Counted from the stretch's first letter, positions 45,780 to 58,898 are shown. The stretch: 64,000 nucleotides of DNA from Cryptomeria japonica (GCF_030272615.1 NC_081410.1:127968640-128032639); one strand, 5' to 3'. The notes: generated by a model from the sequence alone, not told the origin. Numbers and translations are program-made.

Positions 45780-48700
45780 TAAACTGCCTAATTAAACTTG
45801 ATAAATTAGTACAATATCACACTTATGATAAAACATATGCAAGGTGAATGAAATATATATTAACACCTCCCTTAGTCTAGTTAAGTTAATTAAGCAATGG
45901 AACCTAACAACAATGCCATGTTAGATATGTATGTGTACAATCTAAAATAACTCTATAAAGTATAGGAATGTAACCCCCCAAAGTAAAAGAGAATCTATTG
46001 GACAAAGCTCTATCCAAACTAAGGTATGTGAAAGAGGACAAGGTAGCCCCTAGAAGTGAGTGTCCTAAAATCCCTACAAGATAAGGCATATGTATGCCTC
46101 CACAAAGAAGAGAAAGAAAAGCAATGTAAAATGGCATATGGTGAACATTGTAATAAGTCCATGTATAACAAGCTATCCCTTTTGAAAGAGAGAAACATCG
46201 AGCTATCAAACTAATGCAAGAGCCTCTTGGGGTGTAGAGGCAATCTCGTGTAACCTGAAATATTTTAATTTTCTTGTTAGTTTTGTTTAATTTTGGTGGG
46301 TGTGACTCTAGTTAATAAACTTTTCAGTTATTGAGGAATCAAAAGTCACTGTTGCAATAAAGGGTTGGAGGTGAGCATCAAATAAAGAGAATTTTTAATA
46401 AAAAGTTGTTGGAATATTCAATACTCAAATGGTGGTTATTGTTAGTATATTTTCAAGATTTAAAATAAATAAATGGTGAGAGTTACAAAGTGGGTACATG
46501 AGGCTATTATTGGTGTGGGGTGCATATTTTTAGCAAATTTGATTCAAAAAAGAGGGGGAGAGAAAAAAAAAATCAATGACCAAGAGGGATTTTGTGCAAG
46601 AAAATTGAAAGATTTTTTAGTTCATTTACAGGGAGGAGTTGTGCATGAAGAAGATTTAAGAATAAAATGCAAGAAGATAGCTTTAACAATACATTTTTGA
46701 CCCAGATTGAAGGTTTTCAACACATTGTTTGATGTTCTTTGTTGTTGTACTATTCCAAACATTGTAAGACTAAGATTTTTATTGAAAAATATTTGATGTG
46801 GCTATAACAAAAGGTTTTATAAGTTGCATTCTGAAGAGGACAAGTTTCTACATCAAGTAGGTCTCCCTAGTCGAAGATTCTTAAGCTCCAAATTACAACT
46901 GTAGTTGTACACTTATGAACATTGTCCCCTTTCCATACTTTCAAGTATGATTTTTTGTTGTAATCCGGTCCATGTTGTTGCAGAAAGAGGCTGTGAACCT
47001 TTGTTTAATGTAAATTTCAATTTGAATGCTTATTGTGGAAGAAATGAGTTGTTTGCACTCTTTTTACATTTCTATGAAGATTTTTTGTTGTTACAAGAGG
47101 TCTTGAAACCCGTGAGGATGATAATTTTGATGAAAATAAGAAGGTTCTTGTTCATTTTAATTTATGCTTCTATGAAACTTGCAGTAGTTGTGTATGCATG
47201 AGTTTGAGGAGTATTCTTTGTTAATGGTATCAAAGTATGTGTGTTTGAGGAGTACCCTTGCATCACAAACTACTAAATTCTCGCTCAAGTGAAAGCGGAA
47301 AGGAATCAAGTTGAATGTATCTGGAAGTTGCTTGTGTGTCTCAATGTCAATGTCATACAAAATTTGAGTTTAGTTACCTTGTAAGTGTAAGACTAGACCA
47401 ATCTGAATCAAGATGTGACAAAGTAGTATGATGTGGTGGAAAGGGAACGGAAGGATCTAGAATGGGAGATGATGCAACTCAATGTGAATTGTCATCAAAT
47501 AGAAGACAAATGTCTTCAATAGTGTTATCAAAATTTGAAAGGCGAGAGTCCACAAATAGATATGAAATATCTACTAAGTAGACCTCTCATGAATTGGATC
47601 GATTAAACAAGAAGAATCTTGATGTAGAGGATCATTGGAAACCCTAAAAAAATGTCTTTGAACTCTAATGAAACAATAGATGATGAAGGAACGTCTTACA
47701 AGAGGAAAGTTGTATCTTCAATGGTATCACCTAGATTCAAAATTTGGGACTATAAAGAAAGAAGAGATGTCTAGAAGGAATGTATTCTACTAAGGTGAAT
47801 TTAGAAGATGTTTAATATTACTACAAAGAATCACTAGAAGCTCTTGAAAAGTGACTCTAAACTCTAAAGTAATAACAAGCACAAAATATGTCCTAAACTA
47901 TAGATGGGTTATCAGGAGGGGAATTGGTTAGTATCATCGATATGTGAAAGGTTCTTCAGAAAGCATCATGTTTAGATGAAAAATCAAGGTCTACATAAAG
48001 TTCTTGGATGAAAATCTAAGTACTGAAAGAGCACTCTATGTACTCAAGCTAATATAATATATCCTAAGAAATAGTGAGACATATTAGTCTACAAACCATG
48101 ACATTATGGTTAAACTATGCATGCTTGTATTCATAATCACTTGGCTTAAGAATGAATCCAAGCAAATAGGGCAATAGATCCTACATAATGCAATCACTCA
48201 TTATCTCTTATTTTCAAAACATATAGTTATTTGAAATTAACCTAATAATATAAAGATAATATTTTATACTAAAATTTATGACCGCCCAAAATGGGATTTT
48301 ATCCTGATTAAATTCATGTGCATAAGCCCCTTAAAGCCTAGTACATGAAAATGACACTTAATAAATTGAGTGCATAAGCATTATCAAATTCTCCAAATTA
48401 TTCAATTATATCTCTTTATTGTTGAAATTAAGCACCACCACCCCCTCCAATGAAAGGAATGTTTGACATTTAATAATGTCCAATTATAATGCAAGATCTA
48501 CGATATAATCTAATTTTTAAAGATTCAAAAGTGACCAAAGTGTTGAAAGTAATATGTGCTTATAGAATGGGAACTCAAAATTATACCATTGGGAATAACT
48601 TAGAAAATATCAGCTCTAAAAAAAAAAAAAATAGCACTCAAAGGAACTCATATGTGAAAGATATAAAGAAATGAAATACCAAAAAATGCAAGCAAGCAAC

Positions 48701-48855
48701 TAAATCTTTGAGAAAACTAAAATTTTGGAAAACAAGAGCATCAAATAAAAACCAAAAAACCACTTATATCACTACAATATGCAGCAAAATTCTACCCTCA
48801 ATTAAAAAATATTGTCTAAAAAACAAAGTCTCTACATGGTTGAGAACATGCCTCT
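45780..48855. other. Stretch without a recognised gene
   Basis: AT-rich. Plus-strand readings around 47430-47900 (for example VERERKDLEWEMMQLNVN) look like decayed coiled-coil retroelement coding but cannot be assigned. Otherwise only short frames. Confidence 0.4.
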
Positions 48856-50128
48856 TGTTCGGTTCAACAATAGGAAGAATAGTTGTAGTTAAAGTCTCAA
48901 CCCGAAGTTTGGACATTCACTCTGTGAAGTTACTATCTCCATAGCTGAAGTTCATTTGATTGTCAACCCAGGGACGTAAGACTTGAAATGGGTTTGCACT
49001 ATATATGCACTAAGTTCCTGTGATAGCTACCCTACATTACTGTAGCAACTAAAATCTTAAACGGGGAAAGTAAGCAAGAATTGAAAGAACTGAATGGCTA
49101 CAAGAAAAACTCTGCATTAACATAAATTTCACTCAAGAAATACTAGCTAAGTCCAATGCTGCCAAACAGGAATTACTTTGTTCGCTTTGGTTGTAGGAAC
49201 AATCAATGGATCTATTTCCAATGGTTGCAGGAACAGTCAATGCAAGAACGTCTACTGCGGCTAAAGAAGAAAACTAATTTTAACAAAGGCACAGGAACAC
49301 TCACCAAGTGGGCCCCCTTGGGTGAGTGACTCCAGGCTTCCAAACTAACTCTAAGTGCTCAGAATAACATATCTTTATTCAGTGTTTCTCAAAATTCGAT
49401 ACATTATTCAAAATCAAAAGAAACTCGAAACACTCTGCAACTTTATTTCTAAATCTTCTGCTCTTTTTCTTCTCTTTTCTTTCTAACCTCAGAAAAGAGA
49501 CAAAGACCCTTATTTAAAAGAAAACAACTACTTCCTACAACACAGGTCACGTCGATGAGAAGAGGCAGATAATATCATGAAGGGAAATAGTCGAAGTTAA
49601 GCCACTGATAATGTGGATCTAAACCAAACCACAGCTATAACATAGCGTGGTGGTATTTACAATACCGACGCCCACTTGATTCAGACATCAATGAGTATTG
49701 CGCACCTACTTCTCCTCTGTCGTTCCTTACGCTCTTCATCTTCTCCGTTGATTTGATCTTTCAGTCACCTCCTTGAATATCTCTTACTGCAATTGGCGTG
49801 ACAGGAGAGCTTTCACCGCAACATCTTATTTATTCCTGCAATTCAAAAGAAAGAACATACAAGCACATACACATCTATTTTAATTAATCAAAACATCTAT
49901 TAATTTCACACATGATATTGCCTAAGACAATCCGCATGGCAACATGAATGAATCACATGGCTGCAGGAACAACTGGCAAAGACAAAACATGATTTAATAG
50001 GTTCAGCTAACATCTGAAATGCATATTGCTAACTTTTAATACATCATCACTATCCCATCATATAAATCAAAACATGAGAAAAACTTATAAGTTCTGAGAA
50101 TAAAAAGGGCTAATGTCTCAACTCATCA
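48856..50128 (-). repeat. 3' LTR of element G
   Basis: 1273 bp. Same as 58921-60249 except for substitutions and for having one copy of a 33-bp unit that is tripled there. Confidence 0.9.
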
Positions 50129-50139
50129 TGCCCCCCAGC
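50129..50139 (-). other. Polypurine tract of element G
   Basis: Minus strand GCTGGGGGGCA between the stop of the accessory ORF and the 3' LTR start TGATGAG. Confidence 0.85.
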
Positions 50140-52514
50140 TTAAGGTCTTGTTGATCCTCCAGCAAGAGGAAAATACTTGATTCGGGCACTAACTCTTAAG
50201 TCACCAATAGTTCCTTGACCTGTTCTTCCTGAAGCCAAATTCCAATAAAAACCCTTCATCTTTTCTAGCCTGGACCATCTGACCTCTTCTGTAACTGCTT
50301 CATAAGGTTTGTTTGTAATCCTGCATCCCAACAATGGCCACATGAGGATAGGAGGTTGAAAGATCAAAGGTAACCAATTATGGTTTTTCATCCTGCCTAG
50401 ATGGATGTATTTAGGGGCTCTTTGTATAGCTGCATGAAAATTTTGCAGTGAATGAGGTTCTCCCTGTTTTAATTTCTCTGGAAAATTGTTCCAACGCTGA
50501 GTCAGGGAGTCAATTGCAGTTACACTTTCATTCTGAATTAAGTGTTCATATGCTTGGAATATTTCTTACCTCATTGGCAATACTTGGCCCCTTACATTTG
50601 GCCTTGCCAATAGCTTCTGCCAATCATAATAAAGAACCCTTGGGTCTTTTGCTTCCTTCCTAAGTGGCGATGGAAAATCAAATTCAATACTCTTATGTCT
50701 TTTGGCTTGTGTTCCCATGTTGATCTCATTCTGAATCCATGACAATAAGGCTTTTATGTGGATATCACCAATGTATAGCAAGGGATTCCACTCACTGTTA
50801 GAAGTCACAACATAGTTATGCAAGTAGAGTTCACATGATAAATTTTTCACAGCTGCTGGAGAAGTCTGATAGACATCATAAAATTCCTCAGGGGTGTCTA
50901 AAGAAGGGCTAAGGTCCCTAATAATGTGGTTTAATTTAAAATTTAAATATCGCTCCTTTAGATGCAGAGCATAAACTCTTGGCGGAGCCCTACATTGCAT
51001 TAACTTAGGGACCATACTGATAATTGTATCAATCTTGGCTTCTAATTCTTCAATTTTATCATCCCTTCTTTCTATTTCCCTCTGTTGCTTATCAATAATT
51101 CCTTGTAATCTAGCCCTCTCTATCTCCCACTGCCTATAGAATGATAATGCAATAGATAAACTGGTGAGAGATGATGGAGGTCTTATAGTTGTTACCTTAG
51201 GGCGTGGAATTTCTTCAACGGGTTCCTCAAGTTGTTCTGTCACATATGCCAGACTCAAAAGTCTGTCAACGTCATGTTCCTCCTAGGTTTCAACCTCTAT
51301 TGGACTCTCTCGTTCCTCTTCTGATGCTTCAACTGAAATAACCTTTGTTGCATCACCTGTTGGACGAACTTTTTGGGTACTACTCTGAGTCCTTCTTGCA
51401 TAAACCTTTGGAGTGGCCGCAGGAACAGTTTCTACCAGAGGCTTTGCTGTGGGGGTATTTCCCTTCGGCTTACGCCTCTTGGTTGTAGGAGAAACCTGCG
51501 TTGCCTGTGGCTGAACCATAGTTTCGTCTTTTGCATTAATTGCTTCTAATTCTTTCCCTTTTCTCTTAGAAGATGTCGCTCCTCTTTGGAAAGAAGTGGA
51601 GGGCTTCTCAATATTTGTTTCCGCCATCTCTTCCTCTGTAATAGTCAAAGCTTCTTTGGTGACAAGAGATTCATTCCCCCGTATCCTCCTCTTGAACTGC
51701 TAACTCATCTGCAACATGAGCATCTTTAACCCTAAACTGCAGTATGTCTTCAAATACCCCCCATGCCATCTGTGAAACATTCCTAAGAGAACGTTCTACC
51801 AAAAATTTTATCAGACTATGATGACTGACAGAACGATTTTCATTCTTTTGTGTTTCCTTGGCATTTGTGGAAATGAGGTGGTATAAAAAATTTAGAACAT
51901 TTACCCTCCGGTCATGTCGTAAATGACTAAGCAATTTGAAATGGGCCGAATGTATATTTGAATACTTTCCATTGTAGGTAATGTACTTCATAATATACAA
52001 GGCCACCTGGGGCCATTCTGCTGGAAGAGACACCCATCTAGTTCCCTATTTATCCACCATTAGAGGTCTATCTGTGGGGTGAGTAAATTTTGCTCTGGTG
52101 CTTCTTGCATCCTTTGATTTAGGAAACAACTCTCCTTCTTGCAGCAACCCTTTAACTTCAACTATTCGTTGCTCTGTAGCAATAACCCTTAATCCTTTAA
52201 CAGTAGCTTCCCCTTGATTGAATGAATGCATGAACTCAAAGGCAATTTCCTCATTATAATCTATTATTTTCAAAAAGTAGTCAATCCAACCATGCAGCCG
52301 GAAATAATGCTCACAAAGAGCATCCTATAGCAATGCATCATGGATTACTGGTTCATGGCGGATAGGATCTCCACCCATGACTATCTCAGTTAATGAAACA
52401 ATTTCTGCAGCTGAGAACGAGGAACTAAAGTACTCTGCAGACTGAGAATATTTGATTGAAACTTCCTTCCTTACTTATTTCCAATTTTGGTGGCAGAATT
52501 CATTACTTACTCAT
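50140..52514 (-). pseudogene. Element G accessory ORF after integrase
   Basis: About 790 codons from ATG at 52514 to TAA at 50140, directly before the PPT. A 4-bp duplication (GTAA) just after the ATG and stops near 52328, 52044, 51668, 51281 and 50566 break it; reading continues through each. N-terminal part (to about 51700): helical, with MHSFNQGEATVKGLRVIATE and KYSNIHSAHFKLLSHLRHDR. Middle: Lys/Pro/Thr-rich with basic clusters (SSKRKGKELE, KRRKPKGN), possibly nuclear-localising. Then a coiled coil (IIDKQQREIERRDDKIEELE) and a C-terminal region with LYYDWQKLLARPNVRGQVLP. The place after integrase is that of the env-like ORF of Athila elements, but I see no signal peptide or membrane segment. 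Function unknown. Confidence 0.7.
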
Positions 52515-52894
52515 GTTTAAAGAATGATGGTTGGCAATCAAATAAAGTTATTGAAAAGGACGGATAATTACTAATCTTGAAAATCAGACCATAAAACACC
52601 CTCCCAACTTATTTTGGCACGTGTCCACACATGCGGAAAGGATTTAGGGAAGTGTACGCGGATTTGGCATAGGCAATAATCACAGTAAAATAATAAATGC
52701 ATAATTAATAAAAAATAAGATATGTACATACCTGCAGTCGTGCGAATAAATGCTGCATGAAACGGTTAGCAAAAAGAATGGTGAAATGAAATGATTTGAC
52801 ATGAATGAAATGATAGATAAAGAAATGAGATGGGATGACGTGGATGGAATATTTATTTATAGAGAATAATATTTCCATAAGACATGGAAATATA
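52515..52894 (-). other. Non-coding gap between integrase and accessory ORF
   Basis: About 380 bp. It holds a TATA-like box and a donor-like CTGCAG/GTATGT with the cut between 52732 and 52731 on the minus strand. No clear acceptor precedes the ATG at 52514, so splicing is only a possibility. Confidence 0.5.
52854..52861 (-). promoter_or_regulatory. Candidate internal TATA box before the accessory ORF of G
   Basis: Minus strand TATAAATA, 340 bases before the ATG, in the gap after integrase. It is followed by pyrimidine-rich sequence (catcccatctcatttc) like a plant 5' leader. It would allow a separate short transcript for the accessory ORF. Confidence 0.4.
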
Positions 52895-54457
52895 TTTATG
52901 AAATGATGCTTGAAGAATTATAAAGTGGTAGGAACATTCCTTGCAGAAGCTGCAGGAACCGTACCCCGAATGCTCCCTTTTGTGGCAGTAGGAACTTGTC
53001 CAGTTGTTGCAGGAACTTATATTTGATCTTTACTGGCAAATTGCTACAGGAACTGCTCTTTGGTTGTAGGCTTATGATAGAGACGTAGTCGGTGACCATT
53101 TACTAAAAGCTTAAATCGAACTAGATCAATAGTGGTCAAACGAACAACTCCATTTTTGAAAACTTATTCTATCTCATATTTGCCTAACCATCTGGTTTGC
53201 AATATTCCCATAGTATCTTTATATCTTGAATCATATAGCAGCGCCCAGTCACCGCTTGAAATTTCTTCTCCTTTATGTACTTATCATGCCACTTAGCTCT
53301 CTGATTTTGAATTAGTTATGTCTGTTGGATAGCTATTTTTTTCCACTCATCCAAAGCATTCAATTGCTGAATATGGTCTTTTTGTGCTTCAGAAAGTGTC
53401 ATATTCAATTGTAGAGCTGTTCTTAGAGTTTTATGTTCAAATTCAATAGGCATCATTGTTGTCTTTCCATACACCATTTCAAAAGGTGTAAAACTCATTG
53501 GTGTTTTCCATGTTGTTCTATATGCCCAAATGGCTTCTGGAAGTCTGTGAGGCCAATCTTTTTTATGAACAACTACTATTTTGGTAAGAATGGCTTCTAG
53601 CTCCCTATTTGTGACCTCTACTTGTCCATTTGCTTGTGGATGGTACGGGGTAGAATTTTTGTGCCTTATATTGTATTCATTGACCAAGGCTGCAATCAAT
53701 GTGGAAGTAAATTATGGTCTTTAGTTTGATACAATTTCCCTTGGAACTCCATACCTGGTAAATATCTCTTCATAAAGGAACCCAACCACTTTATTATCTC
53801 TTGCATGTGTCATAGCTCGAGCTTCCACCCATTTGGTTACATAATCAGTACATACCATAATGTAAGATTTTCCATTAAAAAGGGGATCAATTGGCCCAAC
53901 AAAATCTAATCCCCATTTATCAAATGGTGCAACTAATATTTATGGATATAATGGCATCTCATCAAATCTAGTAGGCCTACCCATGCGCTGGCATTTGTTA
54001 CATTTCCTTGTATACTGTGTTGCATCCTTATATAATGTTGGCCAATAATATCCTGTGTTCAATATTTTAAGTGTTATTCTCTTAGCAACAAAATGTCCTC
54101 CACATGGTTCATCATGACATGCAGGATATCATATGTTTCATCCTCTCTAACACATCTTCTCATGACTTGGTCAGGTCCAGTATAAAACAAACAATCAACA
54201 ATCCATGAGAAGTTAAAGATTTTCTCAACTAACAACCTTCTTTCTTTAGGAGAGAAATGAATTGGCAATTTAGCAGCAACTACAAGATCAACATACCAGG
54301 GAGTGTGGGCTTGTATAAGGAATAAATGTTCATCTGGAAAAGCATCATCTATGGCTGCAGGATCATCCTGCAATTGAAGCCTTGAAAGATAATCTGCAAC
54401 CACATTAGACTTTCCTGGTTTATCAATAACTGTGATATCAAATTCTTGCATCAACAA
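52895..54457 (-). pseudogene. Element G integrase
   Basis: Starts in the end of RNase H (KPGKSNVVADYLSRLQLQDD, 54457) and continues to a segment with HVMMNHVEDILLLRE, the beginning of the integrase zinc region. The core is broken by frameshifts (54070-53700). An open part at 53699-53316 holds NEYNIRHKNSTPYHPQANGQ, VEVTNRELEAIL and WAYRTTWKTP, the final part of the core including the catalytic Glu region. The C-terminal domain reads on to about 52900 (GDWALLYDSRYKD-like, VRLTTIDLVRFKLLVNGHRL). It inserts the DNA copy; this copy is dead. Confidence 0.85.
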
Positions 54458-54985
54458 TAACTAGCGAGCTAATCTTCCAGTAATTGAAGGCTTATTCATG
54501 AGATATCTGATTGCGGTATGATCAGTGTGCACAAATATAAGATATCATGTTATATAGTGCCTGAATTTGTTGAGTGCATATATAACTGCCAAGATTTCTT
54601 TTTCAGTGACTGTGTAATTTAACTCAGGCCCCTGCATGTTCTTGCCGGTATAATATATTGCACTCTCCAACTTGTCAATCTTATGTCCTCTGCAACTACA
54701 TTAGACTTTCCTGGTTTATCAATAACTGTGATATCAAACTCTTGCATCAACAATAACCAACGAGCTAATCTTCCAGTAATTGAAGGCTTATTCATGAGAT
54801 ATCTAATTGTGGTATGATCAGTGTGCACAAATATAAGATATCATGTTATATAGTGCCTAAATTTGTTGAGTGCATATATAACTACCAACATTTCTTTTTC
54901 AGTGACTGTGTAATTTAACTCAGGCCCCTGCATGTTCTTGCTGATATAATATATTGCACTCTCCAACTTATCAATCTTATGTCCT
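54394..54985. repeat. 296-bp tandem duplication in RNase H of element G
   Basis: Bases 54394-54689 are repeated at 54690-54985 with only a few differences (for example ctgattgcgg against ctaattgtgg). The duplicated part codes for the RNase H segment from VTEKE to KPGKSNVVA and for the hinge to integrase, so the domain end is present twice. The few differences show that it formed recently, after or shortly before insertion. Confidence 0.95.
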
Positions 54986-56213
54986 AAAACTGCTCCTATT
55001 GCATAATCAGATGCATTTGTATGAATTTGAAATGGTAAGGACCAGTTTGGACCTTTAAGAACTGGTGCTTGGGTCAAAGCTTGTTTGAGCTTTAAGAAAG
55101 CTTCATTGCATGAAGAAGTCCATTTAAATTTCATATCCTTTGTCAGAAGAGAATATAAGGGACTTGCAATTTTGTTGAAATCCTTGATAAACCTTCTATA
55201 ATATCCAGCATGACCAAGAAAACTTCTGACATCTTTCTGCTTTACTGGTGCAGTGATATTTTGAATAACTTCATTTTTTGTCAGATCAACTTGTATTCCA
55301 TTTATAGAGATATGATGACCAAGGACTATACCTTCCTGCATCATCATGAAGCACTTTTCACTATTTAATGACAAATATAGTTTTCAGACCGTTGTAAAAC
55401 TTTCTTCAGGTTCTCTAATGCTTCCTTGAATTCTGAACCATAAGTTGTAAAATCATCCATATAAATTTTCATGGTGTCCTGATAATTATCTGAAAATATG
55501 CTTATCACTGCTCTTTGAAAAGTAGCCGGAGCCTTACATAATCCAAAAGGAAGAACATAGTATGCATATGTTCCCCAAGGACAAGTAAATGTAGTCTTCT
55601 CTTGATCCTCTAGGGCAATTTGAATCTGGTTATAGCTACTGAATCCATCTAAAAATGAGAAATATTGCTTCCCTGCCAAAGAATCCAATACCTGATCCAC
55701 AAATGGCAATGGAAAATGATCTTTTTTGGTTGCTAAATTCAAGGCTCTATAATCAACACATACCCTCCATTTTCCTCCTTTCTTAGGAACTATTACCAAA
55801 GGTGATACCCATTGACTATCAGAAATAGGATAGATAAATCCAGCATTCAACAACTTCTGCAATTCCTCTTTAACTATTTCCCTTAATGCAGGATTGATTC
55901 TTCTTTGTGGCTGTCTAAGTCGTCTAGAGTCTTCTTTTATGTAGATACGGTGGGTACAAATTGTTGTATCAATTTCATGCATATACTTGTAATTCCATGC
56001 AAAAGCATGTTTAGGACATTTGAGCAAATCCATAAGTGCTATCCTTTCAATTTCTGTAAGATTATTATTGATATTCAAATATTTTTTTGAATCAACTTCC
56101 ACTTTGATAGTAAGATCAATCTTAGATATATCAGAAAAAATGAGAAGTGCAAACTTCCTGTGGCAACAGAGTATGCAATATATCAATGGATGCAGGAAAG
56201 TTTGATTCTGCAA
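54841..56213 (-). pseudogene. Element G reverse transcriptase and RNase H
   Basis: First frame (56213-55365, 282 codons) holds RT: EELQKLLNAGFIYPISDSQW, VVPKKGGKWRVCVDYRALN-type motif, TFTCPWGTYAYYVLPFGLCK and the catalytic IYMDDFTTYGS. The segment APATFQRAVISIFSD is typical of the Athila/Tat branch. A frameshift at about 55370 leads to the second frame (55374-54841, 177 codons): VRSFLGHAGYYRRFIKDFNK, then RNase H with FQIHTNASDYAIGAVLGHK (Asp of DAS changed to Asn) and TEKEMLVVIYALNKFRHYI. Apart from the shift it is well preserved. Confidence 0.9.
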
Positions 56214-56324
56214 TATTTGATACTAACTCCTGTGACTGTTGATCTTGTCTGAACTCATTTTCTAGTATTTTATAAAGAACTAAGTCGTCATCATGAATTT
56301 GGATGAACGGTCCTCTATTAATCA

Positions 56325-56867
56325 TCATAAGGTGATTGATAGAGTCAACTCCTTCAAATTATTCACCCAAATTAGGCCAAATGGCTTGTTGTGATTAAAT
56401 TGGGGCTGAGCAGGGGAATACAAAGCCAATGTTTTGGTAGAGTTCCCATCTGAAATAGTCATATCCCCTGACCTACATCCAATATATGCATCAGTTGTCG
56501 CAAGCCAAGGTCTTCCCAAAATTACTGGGTATCCTCCCAATGTTGTTTTAGGAGACAGGATCATAAAATCTGCAGGGTATTCTCAAGAATCCAAAGCAAC
56601 AACTATATCTTCAATCATACCATCGGGTCGAATTGTAGAACTATCAGCAAGCTATAGGATTGTAGGTGTAGGTCTGAGACTAGTGATTTCAAGTCGTTGC
56701 ATAATATCCCTTGTTAGAATATTAATGGCTACTCCCAAATCAATCAAAACATTCTTTATCTGAGTGCCATTAATGACTATATTCACAACAAGGCTACCAA
56801 GATCAGCATACTTAGGAATTGAAACCTTTCCTAGCATAATATTTGCCAATTGACCCATTACATGCAC
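56325..56867 (-). pseudogene. Element G aspartic protease
   Basis: Two open pieces. 56867-56652 contains NVLIDLGVAINILTRDIM, the active-site loop with DLG followed by Val-Ala where Athila proteases have Ala-Ser. 56564-56325 holds GGYPVILGRPWLATTDAYIG, the conserved second half (ILGRPWLA). A stop lies between them. It cuts the polyprotein. The region 56330-56213 links it to RT. Confidence 0.85.
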
Positions 56868-57016
56868 TGTTTACGGATCTTTCTTCTTTCTGCCAGGCTT
56901 CTTTAGACATGCTTCCCTAAGTGCCTTACTGTATACAGGAACATCCTTTATTGCTTGTAACATTGGGATTTTAACACATACGTGTTTCAATTGATCTATA
57001 ATATCAAAACCTTGTT

Positions 57017-58799
57017 CCTGTTATGGAAGAATCTCTTTTTCTTGCAACCTCTGAGGAAATGGGGGTAGTTGTTGTTTTTTAGGTATTGGGACTATTAGAC
57101 TAGAGATTTCTTGTTCTTTGGGTATTTCAATTATAACTAGAGGGGATGGATTAGGCAAAGTTGTCCCAGATCTGAGGTGAATATCACTTATCGATAGAGA
57201 ATAGGTTGGGTATTGATTAGGATCAACTGAATAAACTTGTTGTTGTTGCTGAGATTTGCTATTAGGATTCGGCATTGGTTGAGTGGGCAACTGTGTGGGT
57301 TTAGGTGGAACAATGGTGGCTGCAAGGGGAGGCATTATTGCAGGTAGTTGTGGCTGCTACATAAGCTGCTCGTATCCAGTAGACTGATTTATCCATGGTT
57401 GGCTTCCTCTCCATTGAGGAGAAGGTTGCTAATTTCCTTGTGGTTGCCATTGTGGCTGAGCTGGAGACCAGTTTCCTTGTGGCTATTGCCACTGTGGTGT
57501 TTGATTGACAAAATGTTGCCCTTGGCCTTGAGGGCCATACCAATTTGGATAACTACCAAAATTTTGAGAATATGGAGATTGCCATTATTTGGTGCATAGG
57601 AATTTCCACTATAACCAGAAAAAGAAAGTGGATCAGGGGGCATACCTTGTCTTGGAAAATTTGGCCTTCTTTGAGCAACATAGAAAACTTGTTCATCATC
57701 ACTTTGGATTGTCTTGAAGTCAGTAACATCAAGATTTGCAACCATTTTACATCTACAAGCTTTTCTTTTGTTTACAATGGGGGCAAAATTCTGCAAGAAC
57801 TGCATCAGCTTCCTCATGCTTCTTCTTAGCTGAGAGTGTGTCCAGTTGAGTAGCCATATTATTTATGATATCCTCCTTAAAGTCTTTCAACAAATAGCTA
57901 AGTTCCATTCTAGAAACTCCAGTACCAGATGTCGATGAAGAAACTCCTGGCTTGAAACGCCTATTTTTTTTAGAAGCAGATCTGGAATACTTCTCACAAA
58001 TTTGTCCAATGTCATTCCATGTGGATTGTGTTATGTCACCTTCTCCCATAAGATCCAATGCATCAGTGCATTCATTACTAATTCCTCTAAAAAATATCAA
58101 CTTGAGAGAATCTTCATTTAGAGTGTTATGCTTGGACTTTTTGACACTGAATAGAAACCTCTCCAGATAATCTTCAAGACTCTCATCTTCTTTCTGTGTC
58201 ATTCTAAAATTATCATCCCCATGGCGATCAGTGCCTCTACAATAATCCTTATATTTTGCAAGAAACAATCGTTTCATCTCATCCCTTGTAGTAATTATGC
58301 TACTCCTTAAGCTCATAAACCATCTTAAAGATGATTCTTTCAGAGTGGCAGGAAATATTTTGAGTCTATGGGCATCTGTAGTATAATCAAAACTCCTACA
58401 GAGAACATCAAACTCAAACAGGAATGTGTTTGGATCCTTTGTCACTAATCCATAGAATTTAGGGAGGGAAGAAGTTGGAATGTTCTTGAGATTAGCATTA
58501 TCATGTTGATCAGAGATAGGAAACTCAAATGTTGGTGCCAAAGGTGGGGGTGGATTATTCCCACCAGGAGGTGGATTTCCTTGCATTCGACTTTTAGGGG
58601 AGTTTACTAGATGAAGTTCTTCTTCTGGAGGTCCAAAAAGGAAATGGAGGTTGTCAGGAAATTCAGATTCAGGGTGGTTCAAATTCTCTAGGGTTTGATA
58701 AAGTTCAGAAAAAGGATTTACATCTGGGTGATCAATTCCTGCATGATTAGGATGACTGGGGAGGAATCTACCTTGAGCATCTCTTCTTCGCCTATGCAT
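57017..58799 (-). pseudogene. Element G gag
   Basis: ATG at 58799 begins MHRRRRDAQGRFLPSHPN. The first 348 codons are open (58799-57753) and contain the Athila-like capsid: SLPKFYGLVTKDPNTFLFEF, LKIFPATLKESSLRWFMSLR, ITTRDEMKRLFLAKYKDY. A Cys/His cluster (FCPHCKQKK) follows, then a frameshift. The protein continues in another frame with MVANLDVTDFKTIQSDDEQV and RRPNFPRQGMPPD, then a Gln/Pro-rich region with a (CAA)n-type Gln run near 57240-57260 and HLRSGTTLPN, down to about 57017. It packages the RNA. Well preserved apart from two or three frameshifts. Confidence 0.85.
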
Positions 58800-58898
58800 G
58801 CAGGTTCATAGAAATTATTTAACAACAAAATCTATTAAAAAAAACTAAACTAAAAACTAGAAAGATAATAACCATAACAGGTTCTTAGTTTGACACCA

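Noticed and set aside
50566-51258. Separate genes in the right part of element G (several neighbouring ORFs at 50140-52273)
   Set aside because: The frames continue into one another across single stop codons and small shifts, and end at the PPT, so they are one broken accessory ORF.
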